Assembly (NCBI RefSeq): GCF_905404315.1 | Contig: NC_066312.1 | Span: 13,751,001-13,815,000, forward strand | Direction of reading: 5' to 3' | DNA: 64,000 bases | Origin: Leptidea sinapis | Taxonomy: Eukaryota; Arthropoda; Insecta; Lepidoptera; Pieridae | Notes under the pieces: model-generated | Seen by the model: only the letters and a program-made list of their open reading frames with translations | Told to the model about the DNA's origin: nothing | Databases searched by the model: none | Translations under genes and position numbers: made by a program | Shown: positions 12,401-21,400 of the stretch, piece by piece | Position numbering within the stretch: the first letter of the stretch is position 1 | Layout of the letters: each line of letters starts with the position of its first letter

Positions 12401-15400
12401 TTAATTTTTCAAATGATAATTATAACTTATATCTATTATTACTATTGAATTGTTAAGCAATTGGTGATTTTGAGACATAATAAGCCAATGCCATATTGTT
12501 CTACCATTTCATTTTTATAGTAAAAATTATATTCTTTGCGATCTTTGTTGTTTTCCTCAGATTTTGTTACTTACCTTGAGCCGCTGATATCCCAATTTAT
12601 ATGGTGAAGTACTCTTCTAATTCTTTTTAAGATTTCTCAGATTTGTGATATCTTTTAATTAGGGTAGCTATCTGTAGCCTATATGTACTTGTTTTTGTGT
12701 TTGTTTCGCCAAATTCATGAAGGTATCTGGTTGAAGTTCTTACGAATAGGAAATTGTTTTTTTTTCTTTAATTTAAAGTCTCAAGCATTGTTGTAGCCAG
12801 CCCTATTGTGACGTTTATATATGATAACTTATAAATGATATTATGAGTAATGGCTAAATTTTTACAGGCGTGAGAAAGCAGCACTTGATCTTCAAGAGTT
12901 GAGAGTGTCTCAAAGTGACACAGTGTCAGGTAATTTGGAAACCTCCCAGAATACGTCGACAGCGTCTTCTGATGAGAGCTTAGACAATGTAGAATTCACA
13001 CATCTATAATATATATCGCACTATGGTGACACATTTGCATACAACACACTTATGTTGCGCTCATCACATTTTAAGGCAATTTTGAACCGGGGATCTGTGG
13101 CCTTTGGTTACCGACTATAATGTTTAACAAAAGTCCTAGTATATTTAGCTTGTATCTACATCTAACTTATAATAAGTTTATAAGTAACGCTTATAAGGCC
13201 GCTATTCCCATTTCAGAACCACAAACTCAATGCGGTAGAGCTTAATCGAGTTGCAACGCTCTCAGCCGAATACAAGCCATTAAATTTTATTGAATCCGTT
13301 TTAGAGTTCTTAAGTCTTCGATTGGTATTGTTGTACCAGATTTAGCAGTAATATTTAATAATTGTTTAGACCATGGTGAATTACCCGACGCAATGAAACA
13401 TAGTAAAGTAGTTCCACTGCTTAAATCAGGTTGTACCAGTGACCCTACTCACTATAGAACAATATCTGTACTACCCACTGGTTTCACTGTAACATTGAAT
13501 CATTAAAATATTTATTTAATTCATGCATGTAAGTTAATTTTGATTACATAGATACTTTTAAAAAGCGTTGGAGAGTTGGCCTTAGGGTATCAAAGACTAA
13601 TCTTGATTAATTAATTTTATCTCTTTAGTACTAAAAACTTTTATATTAATATCTCGACATGTTATTTCTGGTCAAAAGCTTTGCCAGCCTTAGTATGTAT
13701 TTAGGACAAAACAGGGTGAATCTAAATTTACCTTACTTACGCATAAGATAATTACGCATATCATTACGTATACCGCATGATGTATTTAACTAACTTCCAT
13801 TACAGTCACGTAAGTCTTTTTTTTAATTGTGATAAATTCTAATTAAACTATTACTGTTAAATTATTTTAGCAATCTTAGTGCCATGAATTTGTTTTCATC
13901 GAAATCCTTTTTGCGAGACTAGTTGACACGTTTTAGTCGTTAAAATACATTAATTTGGAACCAAATAGTAATATACTGCTCAATTTTGAATAATAAAATA
14001 TCAAAAGTAGTGGTTAATTTTATTGCAGGTTTTTTAAAAAGCCCTAATCTAAGAATCTCGTTTATTTAAAAAAATAAGTGCGTAGCCTTGCGTAAAATTG
14101 CCTTTTGATATTAGGCTCATGTGTCATCATATGTTGATATTTATTCTGAATGTTTATTGTGTTTTCGTATTTATAAGAGTAGAATCAGTTAGGTTACGTT
14201 ATTAAGTAGAAGAACTGCATGTTTTCGTTTGTTTTAGAGTTGGGTTCATTCATTGTAAATAGTATATTATGTTGTTTTCATATTGCGTGCATTTGATTAT
14301 TTTTTATTTAATTACAAAATATTTTGATGCGTTGTCTAACTGTGTATAACTGTATAATATTCCTAAAGTACAAAAATATTATATTCGGTTATAAAAAAGA
14401 TTCAATGCAAACTTCAGGTAGCCCCTAAAGATAATGTAAATATTACATAAAAGCCTGTGTCCCCCGGATTACTAATTTAATAAAAGGTTTGCATCATGAA
14501 TGTTAAATATTATGAATAAAATATTACTCTTCTCGTCTGCTCATTAAAATTAGTGTCGCTAAGGCAATAGTAATAATTTTAATTTGTTTAAATAAATAAT
14601 AAAACTTTTTTCATTTTGCTTAGGCAAAATAAAATAATGTTTCTCTTATACAAAGACAATAAGTAAGCAGGCGATGAAAAATTGTAAAATAATATTAAAA
14701 TGATTGTTATTCTATTATTATTTGATATCACAAACATTAAAATACTTTATTCAACTTAGCCTAAGGCCCTTATGTCAAGTAGAAAAGGAAAACTGTCTGG
14801 TCATGTAAGTTTTTAATTATTTCTAACTAAAATTAAAGGTTGTTTTCCACTTTAAATGGAAAGGAATATGACAGTGAGGATATGTAGTTTTCCTTCCCAA
14901 CTGAAAAATTATGACGTTTTTCTCTCTTCTGGTTTTGTTTGTTCGGCTTTAGCCAATTTAAGAAGCCTAACCGTCCAGAAGATTTGACAGACTAATAACT
15001 GCAACATTCAAATGAAACACGCTCAAAATGTAATTACTTAATTGGGCTTTTTAATTATCTATAACATTTACAACTTGTATTTTTGTAATATTTTTATTTG
15101 ATCTAAACTAATAACTATTTTATCTATTATAAGATATTGTTATATGTGTGTTTGTCATGGTTAAACTTGAAAACCTTGTTGTTGTAGAGTTTGAAATAAG
15201 AACATACTTTATCTCTATGTTACTTATAATATTTTCGTTAGAGTCTCAGGCAAAGTTGGCTATTATTAATTATGTTCCTACCGAAGTTTGGGAGTTACGG
15301 CGTTGTCTAGAAAAGCAAGGGACAACAACCCTAGTTATTTTTTTATAATAAGTAATTTATAATTTGTGTACAATTAAGAGCATGTTGGCTATTTTTGTTT

Positions 15401-18400
15401 GCATTGGTCGAAATGATTACATTACTTAAGCCTGTATCACACATTTAGACCCATGTGATGCTTATTATTTTGCTTGCCGTTTTTTTTTTTTGTTATTTAT
15501 TCACATCATTTACATTGTATATTATGGGATCATTTTATCATTGTTTTATTTTAATAAGCACTGGCATGTTATGGGTGATGATGAGGTGGGTTTATGTTGT
15601 TATTAACATTTTTTCCTCATTAATTTCACAGTGGACTCTTGTTTTCTAACCTATATACAGGGTATCCGCTACGTTTTGGATCGCAAAGAACTAATAGCCG
15701 TTTTGAAAAAAGTTGTACTATTGAGCAGGCAGTATACAATATTGACATTTTATAGTTAACGATATTTCTAAACTAGCTTCAAAACTCCTTCAAGCAGATG
15801 AGCATATCATCGTTAATTGTAATGGTTATCAGACCCATAGCAGAGTAACTAAGGTTTGTAAGTATTAAATGATTTGGTCCGGACCCCTGGCCCAGCTACT
15901 TTCTATAAAAATAAAATGTTCTCTGCTAAAAAAGGTTTTAAAGAATAGTATACAATTCTAGATATTGATTATGAGATATATATACGATGATTTATATCAG
16001 CATTCAAATTTTTTCTACGCAGGAATATGAATAACTTTCACCATAGGACCAACTCTGAAACGGAGTTCTAAATTATATATAGAATTTATAAAGAAACTAT
16101 CGTATACTTTTTTTTTATTTTTCTCTTCGTTCTTACTATAAATCAATCAATGATTCATATGAAATATCGGGCACCCTGTATATAAAAACTAACTACTTTG
16201 TTTATAATCACTATTTCTCATCATCAATAAATCTCTGCTCTACGTTTTTTTCTTAAAACTTGTTGAGGTAATTCGCATAGACCCACCCTATTCATCGTCT
16301 TATTGTATTTTTAACATTCGATTTGAAGAATGTTTTAATTATAAATTTACAAATTTGAAAATGTTTTAATATATCATCCTATCTTTGTCGAAATATATCC
16401 TATGCGATTGTTATTGAAGTTTACTTGATAAAAGAAATTAATCAATTAATGTCTTTACGAATTGTTATCTATTCGCAGATGATATTCACGAAGCCGTTCC
16501 ACTTCATACCTCCCGGGCTTCCATGAATATGGTTTTGAACTCCCCATATCCCAATTCGCCCCACATTCCGACATACCATTTAGTCCAACCCAGTTATTTG
16601 TTTAGAAAGCATCACAAAAATATATAAATACTTATTGAATGTTAATAAGAAGAACGTGGAATTAAAATTTATTATTTCTATGAGCAGAGATTTTATTTTG
16701 ATATCACATGAATACAATTTCGCATGTGAGCTTTACAGCACTGTTGCTTATTATAATGTGCGTGTTCTTTGAGAAAATTAAAAAGGTAAGTGTCTTATGT
16801 TCCTACGTAATATTTGTAGAATTTTAGACCCGCTAAGTTTAAGTGCACCACATTAATTTTTTAATAATGCTATTTGTTCACTTGAGGGTGAAAAAAGGGA
16901 GCAAACAACGATCCCTTACCCAGAAGTCAGCTATATGTGTATAAACTTTCGTTTGTCGGCTTGTCAAAATGTGTTCTTATTTATAAAACAAGAATCGTTT
17001 AAAATGACGTTTACAATTACAAATTACAGGCCAACACAGACTAAGTTGTAGTAAAATGCCGCAGTACTCATTTTACCATCAGATTGTTGCCCCAATATGG
17101 TACTGTTCTGTATGCAGAGCTAACGAAATCTATAGGACTTTGTACATTGCTAGTGATTATAAATTTGCATATCGATAAAATATGTTATAATTCCTATATA
17201 CACGTCACTAGTATTACCAATAAAATGGTACGGCTATGTAAAAAAAAAATTACTGTAAACTCACAGAATTATATTAAACCTTTTCGAAAAGCCTAAAATT
17301 ATGGATATAGGTACGCTAACTATTAATAAATGTGCATCATAGTAGGTTTAGGAATCCTACCTAGACCTAGCGAATTATTAATAAAACGTTAATTGTATGA
17401 AATCTGTTAACGATTTGCAATTTTTGTGGAATATTTTTTACGAATTGCTTTATTTATCAGCATTACAGTACTGGCATTTATTTATTTATTTGTTTTAGCG
17501 TGTGTGGATTGCTCAGAATATAACTCAAAAGTCAATTTTTTCGACGTTTTCACAGCTGTCATTGTAGTTCTAGACGTATTATTATAATCAATATCCAGAC
17601 GACCGAGCCTTGCTCGGATTTTTAAGAACGTACAAAACTTGAAGAGAAGAAAAAAACTATTAGGACATCTCGATTCGTACCGGGGTCTTCTGCTTTCCGG
17701 ATCACCCAATGTCCCAACTGAGCTATTATAGTCTTGTGTATAGTGGTGAAATTTGCCTTTGTATTATAATGTTATTGTAGCTGTCACTCATTAAAACACG
17801 GATAAAACTACATTTTTAATATATTAAATTTTATGAAAATCTTTGGTGCCGTTTCCGAGATTCAGATTATATATATAGAAGAATTGCTCGTTTAAAGGTA
17901 TAAGATAAGATCACTGGTAATGCGACATGTCCGTATATTTTGAATTACTTGTCAAACATGGAATATGTTTTAGAGCATAGCGGAGTGGCCGGCGTCCGAT
18001 GCGAGGACTCAGCTTCAGTGCTCGGCTCGAGACGATCTCTGGCAGACACCAGCGTCACCAGTACAGCGGATCTTAGCGTGTTCTCCAGTGGACGATCTCA
18101 CGTGCCGGACAACTCTCTCGACACTCACAGCAACATGAGCGACGATGGCACTGGGTCAGATGGGTGAGATGTCTTTGTAGACGTAGTTGTAGATTTGTAA
18201 AACACATTTCATATAGCTGCAATGTTAAGACGAGGGCCTAGGCAAAATACTGTTGTGATTTATCTATTACTATGAAACTATCATATAAAAAGTGACCCCT
18301 GTAATCTATTACATAAAAAAAAGTGTGTGTGTCAGCTCCGACGCACGACTGAAGTTTACTCCTCAAGAACGATTGTCTTTGAACAGGTACTAAACAAAAT

Positions 18401-21400
18401 CAAGTCCAATGGAGGCGGTTACAAACAGACATACAGCAGAAGCTAGAAAACACAACTCCTGTTAAAAGCGGAACTCAAAATTCCAATTTTAAAAGGTCCA
18501 TCAAGGAAGTTACATTTTGGCACACCCTAATAGGTATTTTATACTACATGCGTAAGCTATCACAAAGTATACTGTGTATGCCGGCTACACACAAGTATAT
18601 ATACACACACACACAACTGAAAAGAGAAATAACGCGCATCAAAAACGTTACTATCCCATTTGATGAGTAGGTTTTACTCTCCAAAATTTTTACTCATACC
18701 GGGAGCCTTATATGAAATCGATTCTTGAGGAGTAGCTCCAATAATTACTGTTTAAATAACAATACCAATAATTAGTCTCCATCGGTATTTTGCCTAGACT
18801 TTTGGGTATTCTCTTCCTATTCCTTGGGTATTCTTATTGATTTTAGATTAACGTGATACCATTTTGAGTCAACGAAGCAAAAAATATATTATTAAATTAC
18901 TGGACATTTATTTATTTATGATAATCAATATTGTGATAAAAATACGATGAATTCATTTTTACAATGGCAATTTTGCTATATTTTGTTTGTTCATTTGTGC
19001 AAGTAGGCTTTAAGCTTAGCTTGAAGAGATATATATATGTTATACAGCTCGAATCAGGAAATGAGGAAATTCCTAATGGAATGCAGATTTCCTTAGAGAA
19101 AGTACGAGCATAAAACTTAAGGTTGCTCTTTTCAAAACAGTTTATTAGAAGTTCATATTTAAAATTCAATTTTCAAATCATTTCAATTATAATATATTAT
19201 GCCAATTGATTCAACAAAAATACTCAGTAGTCTAATACTAAAATGTCTTACACGAATAAACAAAAAATAAAATTTAGTTTAATAAGTAAAAACACAAGAG
19301 TTGAGTACCTACTGAAGATACATCTATCCACTCATAACGTAAATAGATAAAGACATTATGCGAGCCTTTTATTAGCTATTATACAAAAAAATAACAGAAC
19401 TTTAATTTAAAAAAAAATAGAAATAAAAAACATGAATAAGACCTCCCATCCAGCCACCACAAGTAGCGCCCGTTCAGGAGGATGACGCATAAACCAGCCA
19501 TCGCCTCCCTCGACCAAATTTTAGGGAATGAAACGACCCGCACCACGTCGGCGCCACAAGCAGTGGCATTTAGCGATATTTTCACGAACAATGAAAGGCG
19601 GGAATAAGGACGACCTTTCAGAGCAATTGTGCGGGCGGAGTGCCATACATGCCAATTACAGTTTACGTAAACATGTATCAGGTATGAGCAAAATATCCTT
19701 TTTTAAAATGGCTTTCTTATTAATTTGAAGCCGATATTTTGTTTCAATTACATGAATCCCGTGGTCTCATACTGCAGTAGGTACCAATGCAACAATAAGA
19801 CCCGAAAGTATGGACGTAGTCGGTAGTGTATGACGTGAATTAGGGAATCAAAGATCGAAACGAATTAGACGCCACCTGGACAGATTGATGTACTATTAGT
19901 GTCAAGTGTCAATATGTGATTATTCAATTTCATCCTCGTAAATTGCCAACTATCTCTACTTGTTCAATTTATTCATCAAATACATTGGTACTGATCTGAG
20001 CAAATAATTTAACCGATGTATTGCACATGACAGGGGTCTTAATATGAATGGAAAAGGCACGGATAAAATAATATTATAATGTAAACGATATTAAATGTAG
20101 CAAAACAACGATGTGACGTCATTGACGTGAGGTCCAGAGATTATGTAACTGGGAAGTAGAATTAGTTGTCTCTTTTCTAACCTCGGTATAATCAAATTGT
20201 TTTTCATTTTCAATTTAATTTATGATGGACATATTTTTTTTTCATTTGCTTTGCTCTCGTTATTGATACGTCATCTTGGTTTTTATATTTGTTGTGATAT
20301 CGGAAATAGTAATTAATATAAAGGTATATACTCTAGCTCGAATACTTGGAAAGGCACTACTACCTACTTGATGACTAAGCATTTTTATTTTACTAATAAC
20401 ATGATTCGTAATTTTATCACTGTGGTATCTACTAAAAGGTCTATAATAGATTATGAAAATCTTTGGGAAGGAAAGAGAAAACCCACAATAAAACTTATCA
20501 CGTAACCTCATCGTAATGTACCTATCTATTTGACGATGTTCGAATTTTACAGTATTTCAGACAAGGCCGTGGCTATGTGGTATGACTTATTAAATATCTA
20601 TTCAACTTGCGCATTCGTCTTGTTTTCTATACTTTTCTCATGATTGTGTTGTTTTAAATGACCACCTCGCACCTGTATTAAAGATTGTGCTAGCACGTTT
20701 AATTTATTAAAATCTTGATTATCTATCTTTCTGTTTTTGTATCTGTAACAACGGGTTCACACGAAATGATTTTAGTTGGTTAACTGCTAAATCGCTTGTG
20801 CATTTGAACCGTATCAACAGTCTTTCATCAAAATCGTAGCAACAAAAATAGGTTCGAGTTTGAATTCTTTCATCTTTTATCGCATCGACTTATTTGTTGA
20901 ATGTAGTCATTCAATACGTCTAAATTTTCAATATATTTATGTACGCCTTTTAATACATTTAAAGAGTAATGATTAATTTGTATTTGTTTATTTAAATTAT
21001 TATTATTACAATAAATCTCAATTAAATGGACTGTAATCATTAAAATTGATTAAATTATTATAAACCGCACTGTGGAGGACCGCCACAGCGCGGTTTTCAA
21101 GGAGCTTTGTTCCACGTACTACAAAGCTGTGGAATGAGCTTCCTTGTGCGTTGTTTCCGGGACGATACGACATAGGTACCTTCAAAAATAGCGCGTACAC
21201 CTTCCTTAAAGGCCGGCAACGCTCTTGTGATTTCTCTGGTGTTGCAAGAGATTGTGGGCGGCGGTGATCACTTAAAACCAGGTTATCCGTACGCTCGTTT
21301 GTCCTCCTATTCCATGATAGAATAAAATTTGAGATTTAATTATAAGTTAAAATGGTAAACGTAAATCATTGTTTAAATTCATCGACACACTCATGATTTT

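Noticed and set aside
17904..17973. A longer RN-tre exon 5 beginning upstream of 17974.
   Set aside because: The frame is open, but no polypyrimidine acceptor is present and a Helitron-like end lies at 17905. The 17974 acceptor gives the right phase. Kept as a possibility only.
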